This document shows positions 1 to 5,368 of a stretch of DNA of 8,888 nt, in pieces. The first letter of the stretch is position 1; each line of letters opens with the position of its first letter. The notes beneath the pieces were generated by a model that searched no databases, had not been told where the DNA came from, and worked only from the letters and a program-made list of their open reading frames with translations. Made by a program: the position numbers and the translations under genes. Source of the stretch: an uncultured Rhodocyclaceae bacterium (lineage in GTDB: Bacteria > Pseudomonadota > Gammaproteobacteria > Burkholderiales > Rhodocyclaceae); contig CAIYZZ010000033.1 in NCBI GenBank assembly GCA_903930805.1, positions 1-8,888 on the forward strand, given 5' to 3'.

Positions 1-276
1 CGCAATGGCGGCATGGCGGCGCGCGAAGCGATCCGCACCGCCTGTCTGCTGCGTTTTCGCCCGATCATGATGACGACCTCGGCTGCGCTGATGGGTGCCA
101 TGCCGATCGCTCTCGGCCTGGGTGCCGGTGCCGAACTGCGGCAGCCGCTGGGGCTTTCCGTGGTCGGCGGGCTGCTGTTTTCGCAAGTCATCACCCTGCT
201 CATTACGCCGGTGATTTACCTCGCGCTCGATCGCTATTCCGGCAGCGGCCCGCTCAAGCTGGCGGACGATGCCTGA
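1..276 (+). CDS. RND multidrug efflux pump inner-membrane subunit, C-terminal end (5' part outside window)
   Basis: Only the last 91 codons are visible; the open frame runs off the left edge. The stretch [20 protein letters not shown], followed by ELRQPLG and then [10 protein letters not shown], is the signature of the last two transmembrane helices of HAE1-family pumps, closest in style to MdtB/MdtC. These are homo- or heterotrimeric inner-membrane proton antiporters that export drugs and amphiphiles with a fusion protein and an outer-membrane channel. The protein ends about 20 residues after the last helix, as usual for the family, and stops at TGA 274-276. An ATG at 269 overlaps this stop in another frame, as operon neighbours often do, but that frame closes after 20 codons. 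No outer-membrane channel gene follows. The family is secure; the substrate and the exact subfamily are not. Confidence 0.93.
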   Translation, partial: RNGGMAAREAIRTACLLRFRPIMMTTSAALMGAMPIALGLGAGAELRQPLGLSVVGGLLFSQVITLLITPVIYLALDRYSGSGPLKLADDA

Positions 277-331
277 CACCGACCTGCCACACTTTACTAT
301 CGAGCTCGATGACCGTATGGGCGGACGGTAA
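269..331 (+). other. 20-codon ORF overlapping the RND stop; possible truncated downstream gene
   Basis: An ATG at 269-271 overlaps the RND stop codon by 8 nt, the sort of coupling seen for a following operon gene. It encodes [20 protein letters not shown] and then TAA at 329-331. I do not recognise the peptide. It may be the start of a lost operon partner, or chance. A perfect 12-bp palindrome, ATCGAGCTCGAT, lies inside it at 299-310. Confidence 0.2.
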
Positions 332-340
332 CTCACTCCC

Positions 341-366
341 GTTTACACAAAAATCAGTGTTCAAAC
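341..366 (-). terminator. Weak stem-loop just after the hemerythrin stop
   Basis: GTTTACAC (341-348) can pair with GTGT (357-360) plus AAAC (363-366), leaving a 2-nt bulge and an A-rich loop. It begins 3 nt beyond the hemerythrin stop and lies between two convergent genes, so it could help end transcription. On the - strand the T-run is in the loop rather than after the stem, so it is not a classical intrinsic terminator. Confidence 0.25.
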
Positions 367-368
367 TA

Positions 369-875
369 TCAGGCACACCCAATAGACGATTGCTCTCGGC
401 TGGCAACCAACGCACGGTTGTAGCCCATGTCGCAACAAGCGACGTGTCCGATGGTAAATCCGAGAATGAATTGCATGATTGACCATCCCGGAGCAAGCAA
501 TGATCCGCCACGAACTTCCTTTTCTTCTTTGAACATGGGAAATTGTTCATTCATGATTGACAACTCGTCACGCATACGGCGATGCTCTATTGCATGGTTT
601 TTGAGATCTTCATAGCCGATTTCACCGAGCACCCGTTCCTCATAGGAAAAATGCGCATGCATGAGATTGGTTAGTTTCTCTACCGCTGGGCGCAGAACAT
701 TGATGCTTCCTCCACGACGCCAGTTTTCATAAACCCCGGTGCCTATATCGAATATTGCCTTGTGCTGAGCGTCAATCGCAGGATGATCGATAAAAAGATG
801 ATCTCCAAACTGAATAAGGTTGGAGAGCGAAAGATGCTGAAGCTGCATACAGCCAAATGGCGCACTGATGTTCAT
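369..875 (-). CDS. Bacteriohemerythrin-type hemerythrin-domain protein
   Basis: This is a small soluble, probably cytoplasmic, four-helix protein that should bind O2 at a di-iron site. Counting from the furthest upstream possible start (TTG 893), the ligands are H44, H81, E85, H100, H104, H150 and D155. Spacings of 37, 4, 15 and 4 residues, and the final H-x4-D pair, match the known H/HxxxE/HxxxH/HxxxxD pattern, so the site looks intact. The gap between H104 and H150 is about ten residues longer than in compact bacterial hemerythrins and holds a charged stretch (FKEEKEVRGG). The start is uncertain: ATG 875 is chosen over TTG 893 and ATG 848, and none has a clear ribosome binding site. There is no attached sensory, GGDEF or methyl-accepting domain. 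The gene stands alone, convergent with the RND gene. Its role (O2 storage, sensing or delivery) cannot be told from sequence. Confidence 0.85.
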   Translation of the reverse strand: MNISAPFGCMQLQHLSLSNLIQFGDHLFIDHPAIDAQHKAIFDIGTGVYENWRRGGSINVLRPAVEKLTNLMHAHFSYEERVLGEIGYEDLKNHAIEHRRMRDELSIMNEQFPMFKEEKEVRGGSLLAPGWSIMQFILGFTIGHVACCDMGYNRALVASREQSSIGCA

Positions 876-971
876 CGCAAAGCGTGATCTCAATATTCGG
901 CAGGTTCGTGCGCTCAGTGAGCGCTTTGGGGTATCGCCAGCTACTTTTGTGTGACGGCTGCGTTGCTGCGC
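876..971. other. Intergenic region with near-palindrome and repeat-like motif
   Basis: No gene is seen here. A 7-bp inverted repeat with a 1-nt centre, GCGCTCA-G-TGAGCGC, lies at 910-924, about 35 nt upstream of the hemerythrin ATG, where an operator could sit. At 951-975, GTGACG can pair with CGCTCAC (one bulge) across the stop codon of the second permease, a possible weak stem-loop without a following T-run. A degenerate copy of the intergenic repeat lies at 929-949. I could not pick a convincing -35/-10 pair for the hemerythrin gene. Confidence 0.3.
929..949. repeat. Degenerate inverted copy of the intergenic repeat
   Basis: On the - strand this reads AAAAGTAGCTGGCGAT. It shares AAAAGTA and GCTGGCG with copy A but lacks the 3-4 bases between them and the GGGACGG end. 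It is in the opposite orientation to copies A-C. It may be a chance resemblance. Confidence 0.25.
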
Positions 972-2171
972 TCACTCCGCCCGCAGTGCCTCGACCGGAT
1001 CAAGCCGCGCCGCACTACGCGCCGGCAAAACACCGGCGGCCAGCCCGATGATGATAGCGACCACCTCGGCGAGCACGACGAAACTCAGCGGTGTTTGCAC
1101 CGGTAGTGCTGGTACCGCAAGGCGAAGCAATTGCGCGATGCCGACGCCGAGAAGCAAACCGAACGCGCCACCCAAGGCTGACAGCGCGACTGCCTCGCCG
1201 AGAAAAATGCCAAGGATGGTGCGCTCCTGCGCACCGAGGGCTTTCAACAGGCCGATCTCGTTGGTGCGCTCGGTGACGGCGATGGTCATGATGGTAACGA
1301 TGCCGACGCCACCGACCAGCAGGGAGATGCCACCCAGCGCGCCGACCGCTGCCGTCAACACGTTGAGGATCTTCGACAGCGTGCGCAGCATGTCTTCCTG
1401 CGTGGTGAGCGTGAAATCCTCGCGGCCATGCCGTGCCGCCAGCGCCGACTTTACGGATTCCGCTACATCGCCGGAAGTCAGCCCTTCGCGATAGGTGAGG
1501 TTGATGCGCATCAGCCCTTCGCGGTTATAGAGTTCGAGCGCTCTAGCGGTGGGGATGAATACCGTGTCGTCGAGATCCATGCCAAGAAACTGGCCCTTCG
1601 GTGCCATGACGCCGATGATGCGAAATTGCATGCCGCCGATGCGCAGGCGCTGGCCGAGCGCCGACGCGCTGCCAAACAGTTCCTGCTTCAGCTTTGGTCC
1701 GAGCACCGCCAGCGGCCGTGCATGATCGAAGCTTTCGTCCGGCAGAAAGCTGCCGCTTTGCACCGTCATCTTGGTGATCTCGCGCATCTCCGGGCCGACG
1801 CCCTCCACGGTGGTGCGCCGCAGGCGGCCGTTCGCCCCCACTTCCGAATTGCCCCAGACGATGGGTGTCACCGCGCGGATGCCCGGCACGCGTTCCAGCG
1901 CGCGCGCGTCGTCGAGGGTGAGCAGGCGCACGGTGGTCTGCAGGCCGCCCGGCCCACCACTTGCCTTGGTCTTGCCCGGCGCGATCTCGATGACGTTGGT
2001 GCCGAACTGGGTGAATTCGGCCAGCACAAAGCGATGCACCCCTTCGCCGATGCTGGTGAGCAGGATCACCGCCGCAATGCCGACGGCGATACCGAGCAGC
2101 GTGAGAAAACTGCGCAGCCGGTGCGCCGTCAGGGCGCGGGTGGAGAGGGTAAACAGGTCAGCGGCGAGCAT
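972..2171 (-). CDS. MacB/FtsX-family ABC exporter permease (second permease)
   Basis: This 399-residue inner-membrane permease has the MacB-type layout. A first transmembrane helix (about 21-43, after HRLRSF) is followed by a large periplasmic domain (about 45-270) and three C-terminal helices (about 273-298, 321-347 and 362-385). The cytoplasmic loop [14 protein letters not shown] after the second helix is the hallmark coupling segment that contacts the ATPase. The C terminus, LDPVEALRAE, is also typical. Unlike MacB it has no fused ATPase, so it would use the separate ATPase at 4691-5368. It differs clearly from the first permease (3486-4694), so it is an old paralogue rather than a recent copy. 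It starts at ATG 2171, preceded directly in frame by TGA, so no upstream extension is possible. It has no obvious ribosome binding site of its own, and the preceding 49-codon ORF ends 4 nt before it, so translation may be coupled. Confidence 0.9.
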   Translation of the reverse strand: MLAADLFTLSTRALTAHRLRSFLTLLGIAVGIAAVILLTSIGEGVHRFVLAEFTQFGTNVIEIAPGKTKASGGPGGLQTTVRLLTLDDARALERVPGIRAVTPIVWGNSEVGANGRLRRTTVEGVGPEMREITKMTVQSGSFLPDESFDHARPLAVLGPKLKQELFGSASALGQRLRIGGMQFRIIGVMAPKGQFLGMDLDDTVFIPTARALELYNREGLMRINLTYREGLTSGDVAESVKSALAARHGREDFTLTTQEDMLRTLSKILNVLTAAVGALGGISLLVGGVGIVTIMTIAVTERTNEIGLLKALGAQERTILGIFLGEAVALSALGGAFGLLLGVGIAQLLRLAVPALPVQTPLSFVVLAEVVAIIIGLAAGVLPARSAARLDPVEALRAE

Positions 2172-2175
2172 TCAT

Positions 2176-2325
2176 CTACTTGAGACTAATCGTTTGAATG
2201 CTTTCGATGGAGTGCGGGAGAACGATAACGAGCTTGTTGCGGGCTCCACGGTAGGGCAGGTAGGCGTTGCAGATTTCGGGGTCGATACTTACCCGTCCGC
2301 TCAAAAAACTAATTGCTGCACTCAT
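2176..2325 (-). CDS. 49-aa micro-ORF with DUF433-like N-terminus, upstream of second permease
   Basis: ATG 2325 is preceded by a good ribosome binding site (GGAGA, about 6 nt upstream), and the frame runs to TAG 2178-2176. The segment GRVSIDPEICN, followed by RGAR, resembles the start of DUF433 proteins (x-I-x-DPEIC-x-G-x-P-x-RG-x-R), which are often antitoxins paired with PIN-like DUF5615 toxins. Known DUF433 proteins are longer, about 70-80 residues. Here the part after RGAR does not look like DUF433, and neither of the other two frames restores it, so it may be a decayed or recombined remnant. The stop lies only 4 nt before the ATG of the second permease, so ribosomes finishing here could reinitiate on it. 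The start signal is convincing; the family match is tentative because it rests on about 20 residues, and no toxin partner is adjacent. Confidence 0.45.
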   Translation of the reverse strand: MSAAISFLSGRVSIDPEICNAYLPYRGARNKLVIVLPHSIESIQTISLK

Positions 2326-2526
2326 CTGCTTCTCCTAAGCCCAGTGTCTGCCGGGCACATAAGGCGCTATTGTGATGCAAGTTTGTTCAAAGCGTGTAGT
2401 CGCCGCACCGGTACTGTAAAAGTAGGCGCTGGCGGGACGGCGGGATTGGGGTAGGCGAGGCGCATGGCGGTAGCCTATCGGAATATCCATCGTTTTCCAA
2501 GCGTCATTTTCATGGTGGTGGAGTGT
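2326..2526. other. Gene-poor spacer between permease remnant and micro-ORF
   Basis: About 200 nt without a supportable gene. It holds the best-preserved repeat copy (2418-2442). Only very short - strand frames occur upstream of the micro-ORF. AT content is somewhat higher at 2300-2420, and a promoter for the micro-ORF and second permease could lie there, but I found no well-spaced -35/-10 pair. Confidence 0.4.
2418..2442. repeat. Short intergenic GC-rich repeat, copy A
   Basis: The 25-bp sequence begins AAAAGT and contains GCTGGCGGGACGGCG. It matches 8378-8402 at 23 of 25 positions by eye. It lies downstream of the - strand permease remnant, in the same orientation as the copy after hemL. 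A shorter related copy is at 3465-3480 and a degenerate inverted one at 929-949. Function unknown. Confidence 0.6.
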
Positions 2527-2637
2527 TCAGCGTTTCGACAGCGCCTGCACCGCATCGAGTTGCGCCGCGCGGCGTGCTGGCATCACGCCAAAGAGCAGCC
2601 CGGTGACGAGTGCGGTCGCCAGCGCGGCAACTACCCC
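2527..2637 (-). pseudogene. 3' remnant of a duplicated MacB/FtsX permease gene
   Basis: Read on the - strand, this segment encodes 35 codons ending in TGA 2529-2527, including [20 protein letters not shown] and then ALSKR. They align without gaps to the last 35 residues of the first permease (3486-4694) with four substitutions. At DNA level I count 17 mismatches in 108 aligned positions (about 84% identity), including a perfect 30-nt block. It covers only the final transmembrane helix and the C-terminal tail, and has no start, so it cannot be functional. The match fades at about 2634-2640, exactly where the acetyltransferase gene ends, so the rest of the copy appears to have been replaced by the toxin-antitoxin module. 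The codon-preserving divergence suggests the copy was once a working paralogue. It is less similar to the second permease. Confidence 0.85.
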
Positions 2638-3125
2638 ATCAGCCCTTTGAGCGAGAGTATCAGCGTCATCGGTTGCCTGGGCGACGCGATAAATCCGTAG
2701 TGCTGGTAGAAGGCAATGGCCTCGGGCGAGATGGCGTGGACCAGCAGGCCGCGAATCCCGACGATCCGCGCCGCCTGGGCAGTGCGGACCAGCGCATCGT
2801 TGAGTAGCACACCGCCGAGTCCCTTGCCATGCCACGCGGTGTCGACCGCGAGTCGCCCGAGTATGGCCATCGGGATGGGATCGGGCATGTTGCGTCGAAT
2901 ACCGCCCGGCGCATCGACGGTGGCCAGGGCACCGGAAGCCAGGCAATAGTAGCCGACGGCCCGCTGGCCGGCGGCAACGACATAGGTGCGCGATGCACCG
3001 CTGAGTTGATTGATGCGTGCGCGGCGTTTAAGCCACTCGCTGAGGCTGGCGGTGCCGCAATCGAAATCATCCAGTTCGTGATCTGCCGTCAGCAACGCCG
3101 GTGCTGACAGTGGCGCCGAACTCAC
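2631..3125 (-). CDS. tacT: GNAT acetyltransferase toxin, TacT-like
   Basis: This 164-residue GCN5-related N-acetyltransferase belongs to the class that acetylates the amino group of charged aminoacyl-tRNA and so stops translation. Family landmarks in order are FDCG (21-24), SGASRTYV (42-49), RRNMPDPIP (77-85), LGRLAVD (89-95), the acetyl-CoA loop HGKGLG (99-104), LLVHA (127-131) and FYQHYGF (139-145). Tyr140 is at the position of the catalytic tyrosine in characterised TacT. The GTG start at 3125 overlaps the antitoxin stop by 4 nt, the usual coupling in these pairs. The tail after MTLIL (SLKGLMG) ends at TAG 2633-2631, inside or at the edge of the permease remnant, so the last codons may derive from the insertion junction. 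All core motifs are present, so it is probably active. The exact tRNA target cannot be predicted. Confidence 0.92.
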   Translation of the reverse strand: MSSAPLSAPALLTADHELDDFDCGTASLSEWLKRRARINQLSGASRTYVVAAGQRAVGYYCLASGALATVDAPGGIRRNMPDPIPMAILGRLAVDTAWHGKGLGGVLLNDALVRTAQAARIVGIRGLLVHAISPEAIAFYQHYGFIASPRQPMTLILSLKGLMG

Positions 3126-3406
3126 GACGTCCAGGGTTTGCGTACGTTCATCAGGCGTTTGAAACCTTCGCTGTCCGGAGCTTGGTCAAGGATGGCGACA
3201 AACTGAGCGTAGGTCTCGGCATCCACCCGTATCAGCGTCTGGTCGAGCAAGGCCTCTTCGGCCGAGCGCAGGGCGGCATCGATCATGAATTCGGTACGCG
3301 ATTTTCCGCGCGACTTTGCCGCGCAATCGATGAGCGCGCGCACGTCTCCGCGCATGCGCAAATTTACGGCAAAGGTAGTGGTATCGACGGTATGGGGCAG
3401 GTTCAT
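3122..3406 (-). CDS. tacA: DUF1778 ribbon-helix-helix antitoxin, TacA-like
   Basis: This 94-residue antitoxin should neutralise the acetyltransferase encoded just downstream. The N-terminal half (about 11-50: FAVNLRMRGDVRALIDCAA, then SRTEFMIDAA) is a ribbon-helix-helix DNA-binding domain. The C-terminal half (about 55-94), ending in FKRLMNVRKPW, is the conserved DUF1778 segment that wraps the toxin. Length is normal for the family. The start ATG 3406 has a strong ribosome binding site (AAGGAG, 8 nt upstream). The stop overlaps the toxin GTG start (GTGA). A promoter and a perfect 9-bp inverted repeat lie immediately upstream, so repression by the antitoxin or antitoxin-toxin complex is expected, as known for TacAT-type modules. 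The pair sits between two exporter permease genes on the same strand and is unrelated to them in function. Confidence 0.92.
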   Translation of the reverse strand: MNLPHTVDTTTFAVNLRMRGDVRALIDCAAKSRGKSRTEFMIDAALRSAEEALLDQTLIRVDAETYAQFVAILDQAPDSEGFKRLMNVRKPWTS

Positions 3407-3427
3407 GGCTTTGTCTCCTTCGTACTT

Positions 3428-3456
3428 ATTGTAGACCTATAGATACACGCTGTGTA
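3428..3456 (-). promoter_or_regulatory. Predicted promoter of the toxin-antitoxin pair
   Basis: On the - strand, a -10 box TACAAT (3433-3428) lies exactly 17 nt from a -35-like box TACACA (3456-3451; 4 of 6 consensus matches). Transcription would begin near 3421, giving a leader of about 15 nt that carries the AAGGAG ribosome binding site. The operator palindrome covers the -35 box and most of the spacer. Confidence 0.6.
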
Positions 3457-3460
3457 TCTA
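3440..3460. promoter_or_regulatory. Operator palindrome for the ribbon-helix-helix antitoxin
   Basis: Perfect inverted repeat TAGATACAC (3440-3448), centre GCT, GTGTATCTA (3452-3460). It is AT-rich against a GC-rich background and overlaps the predicted -35 and spacer. Ribbon-helix-helix antitoxins bind such sites as paired dimers, so autorepression is likely. It could form a 9-bp hairpin if transcribed from the upstream exporter genes, but no T-run follows. Confidence 0.65.
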
Positions 3461-3464
3461 TGTT

Positions 3465-3480
3465 GGCGCTGGCGAGACGG
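3465..3480. repeat. Short intergenic GC-rich repeat, copy B (partial)
   Basis: GGCGCTGGCGAGACGG shares 15 of 16 bases with 2425-2440. It lies 5 nt beyond the stop of the first permease and next to the operator palindrome. The AAAAGT end of the repeat is missing here. Confidence 0.5.
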
Positions 3481-3485
3481 GGCGA

Positions 3486-4694
3486 TCATCGTTTCGACAG
3501 CGCCTGCACCGCATCGAGTCGCGCCGCATGTCGCGCCGGCATCACGCCAAAGAGCAGCCCCGTGATGAGCGCGGTGGCGAGTGCCGCGATCACTGCCCAG
3601 TCGGGCGGCCAGGCGGGCAGGGTCGGCATGGCGGTGCGTAGCGCGAAAGCGCCGGCTTGACCCAGCAGATAGCCGACCAGTGCGCCGGTGGCGGAAAGCA
3701 GCGCAGCCTCAGCGAGAAAGGCATTGCGGATGTCGCGGCCCTCTGCGCCGAGCGCTTTCAGCAGGCCGATCTCGCCGGTTCTTTGCGTCACGGCGACGAG
3801 CATCACGTTCATGACGAGAATGCCCGCCACGGCGAGACTGATGGCGGCGATGCCGGCGACGCCATAAGTGAGCGTGCCGAGAATGCGGTCGAAGGTGGCG
3901 AGAATGGCATCCTGCGTAATCACCGTGACATCCGCCTCGCCGTCGTGGCGCGTCTTGAGGATGTAAAGCGCTTGTGCCTTGGCCTGCTCGATCAGCCCGC
4001 GATTTTTTGCTTCGACAAGGATGCGGAACAGCGTGTTGGTGTTGAACATGGCCTGCGCTGCGGCGACCGGCAGGACGACGATTTCGTCGGCGTTCATGCC
4101 CAGACCCTGGCCAGTCTGGCCGAGCACGCCGATGACACGAAAGCGCCGATCGCCGACGCGCAGCACGCGGCCAATCGCCGGTTCGATACCAAACAGTTCG
4201 GACTGGATCTTCGCGCCGATCACCGCCACGTTGGCGGTGCCGCCGCTATCCTCGTCGGGCAGGAAGCGGCCCTGCGCCAGTTCCATGCGGCGGATTTTCA
4301 GATAGTCCGCCGTGGCACCGACGACGGTGACATCGCGCAGCTTGCCGTTGTAAGTGGCCTCCGAAGTGCCGATGGTGAGGGGCGCGGCACGCAGCACCGC
4401 CGGGGCGCGCGTCAGGGCGCGGGCATCTGCCACGGTCAGATCGCGGGGCGTGCCGGTGATGGCGTTCATCGGGTTGAAACCGCCGGTTTCGGAGCGTCCG
4501 GGCAGGACGATGACGAGGTTGGTGCCGAGCGAGGCGAACTCGTTGACCACGTAGAGACGCGCACCGTCGCCGAGTGCCGTCAGCACCACCACGGCGGCGA
4601 CGCCGATGCTCATCGCCAGCACCATCAGCGCGGTACGCAGCGGGTAACCGGTAGCAGCATGGGTGGCGAAGCGCAGGGTGTCGATGGGCTTCAT
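3486..4694 (-). CDS. MacB/FtsX-family ABC exporter permease (first permease)
   Basis: This 402-residue inner-membrane permease partners the ATPase encoded just upstream. It has one N-terminal helix (about 21-41), a MacB-type periplasmic domain (about 45-275) and three C-terminal helices (about 277-300, 327-350 and 365-386). The coupling loop [19 protein letters not shown] precedes the third helix. The start ATG 4694 overlaps the ATPase stop as ATGA and has GGAG 8 nt upstream, so translation is coupled. With the fusion protein and ATPase it forms a split MacAB/YknXYZ-like system, the energised core of a tripartite exporter that in Gram-negatives docks on a TolC-type channel. Its last 35 codons recur as a diverged fragment at 2527-2637. 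Substrate unknown: macrolides, peptides or other envelope-active compounds are all possible. Confidence 0.92.
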   Translation of the reverse strand: MKPIDTLRFATHAATGYPLRTALMVLAMSIGVAAVVVLTALGDGARLYVVNEFASLGTNLVIVLPGRSETGGFNPMNAITGTPRDLTVADARALTRAPAVLRAAPLTIGTSEATYNGKLRDVTVVGATADYLKIRRMELAQGRFLPDEDSGGTANVAVIGAKIQSELFGIEPAIGRVLRVGDRRFRVIGVLGQTGQGLGMNADEIVVLPVAAAQAMFNTNTLFRILVEAKNRGLIEQAKAQALYILKTRHDGEADVTVITQDAILATFDRILGTLTYGVAGIAAISLAVAGILVMNVMLVAVTQRTGEIGLLKALGAEGRDIRNAFLAEAALLSATGALVGYLLGQAGAFALRTAMPTLPAWPPDWAVIAALATALITGLLFGVMPARHAARLDAVQALSKR

Positions 4695-5368
4695 TGCGCG
4701 TCTCCGACCTTGCGCCCGTCCTCCATCGCCACCTGCCGGCGCGCCCTGGCACCGAGGGCAGTGTCGTGCGTCACCATCACCAGCGTGACGCCGCCAGCAT
4801 TCAGCGATTCAAGCAGGCGTACCACTTCCTCGCCGGTGGCGCGGTCGAGGTTGCCGGTAGGTTCGTCGGCGAGGATCATCGCCGGTTGCATGATGGTGGC
4901 GCGCGCGATCGCGACGCGCTGGCGCTGGCCGCCGGAAAGCTGGTCGGGCCGGTGGTCGGCGCGGTTGGCGAGGCCAAAATTTTGCAGGGCCTGAGCAACT
5001 CGTTTGGCCCGCTCGGCCGGTTCGATGCCCGCCAGCATCAATGGCAGCGCAATGTTTTCGGCGGCGGTGAGGCGTGGGACGAGATGAAAACTCTGGAAGA
5101 CGAAGCCGATGCGTTCGCGCCGCACACGTGCCTGCTCGTCAGCCGAGAGCGTGGTGACGTCACGGCCTTCGAGCCGATAAGTGCCCGCGTCGGGCCGATC
5201 GAGCAGGCCGAGCAGGTTGAGCAGCGTCGATTTGCCCGATCCGGACGGCCCCATGACGGCAACGTATTCGCCGCTGTCAAAGCTGAGATCCAGCGCGTGC
5301 AGGGCGTGCACCTCGCTGTCGCCCAGCTTGAATACGCGCTCGATGCCCGACAACTCGATCAGGGGCAT
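4691..5368 (-). CDS. ABC exporter ATP-binding subunit, MacB/LolD class
   Basis: This 225-residue cytoplasmic ATPase is a complete nucleotide-binding domain: Walker [10 protein letters not shown] (40-48), Q-loop Gln92 in FQSFHL, signature LSGGQRQ (144-150), Walker B MILADEP with Glu169, D-loop NLD and switch His201 in VTHD. The sequence around [20 protein letters not shown] is characteristic of the LolD/FtsE/MacB branch, which drives shape changes in permeases with long periplasmic domains rather than moving substrate through the membrane. ATG 5368 follows directly on the TAA of the fusion protein gene, with no gap, and the stop overlaps the permease start. It probably serves the first permease and perhaps also the second, as no other exporter ATPase is present in the window. 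LolD itself is less likely because a MacA-like fusion protein precedes it. Confidence 0.95.
   Translation of the reverse strand: MPLIELSGIERVFKLGDSEVHALHALDLSFDSGEYVAVMGPSGSGKSTLLNLLGLLDRPDAGTYRLEGRDVTTLSADEQARVRRERIGFVFQSFHLVPRLTAAENIALPLMLAGIEPAERAKRVAQALQNFGLANRADHRPDQLSGGQRQRVAIARATIMQPAMILADEPTGNLDRATGEEVVRLLESLNAGGVTLVMVTHDTALGARARRQVAMEDGRKVGDAQ

Noticed and set aside
876..893. TTG start for the hemerythrin gene
   Set aside because: It has no ribosome binding site and extends the N-terminus beyond the usual distance to the first iron ligand. ATG 875 is preferred, though not proven.
2641..2946. Upstream continuation of the permease-remnant frame on the - strand
   Set aside because: The frame stays open by chance through the toxin gene, giving Arg/His-rich sequence unrelated to permeases. 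Only 2527-2637 matches the permease, so this is not a single gene.
3440..3460. Intrinsic terminator after the first permease
   Set aside because: The perfect hairpin is AT-rich, lacks a T-run on the - strand, and overlaps the antitoxin promoter, so an operator is the better explanation.
3657..4994. Very long + strand open frame (445 codons) opposite the first permease and the ATPase
   Set aside because: It is antisense to two genes with clear family motifs. Its composition is low-complexity and typical of the reverse strand of GC-rich coding DNA, and no domain is recognisable.
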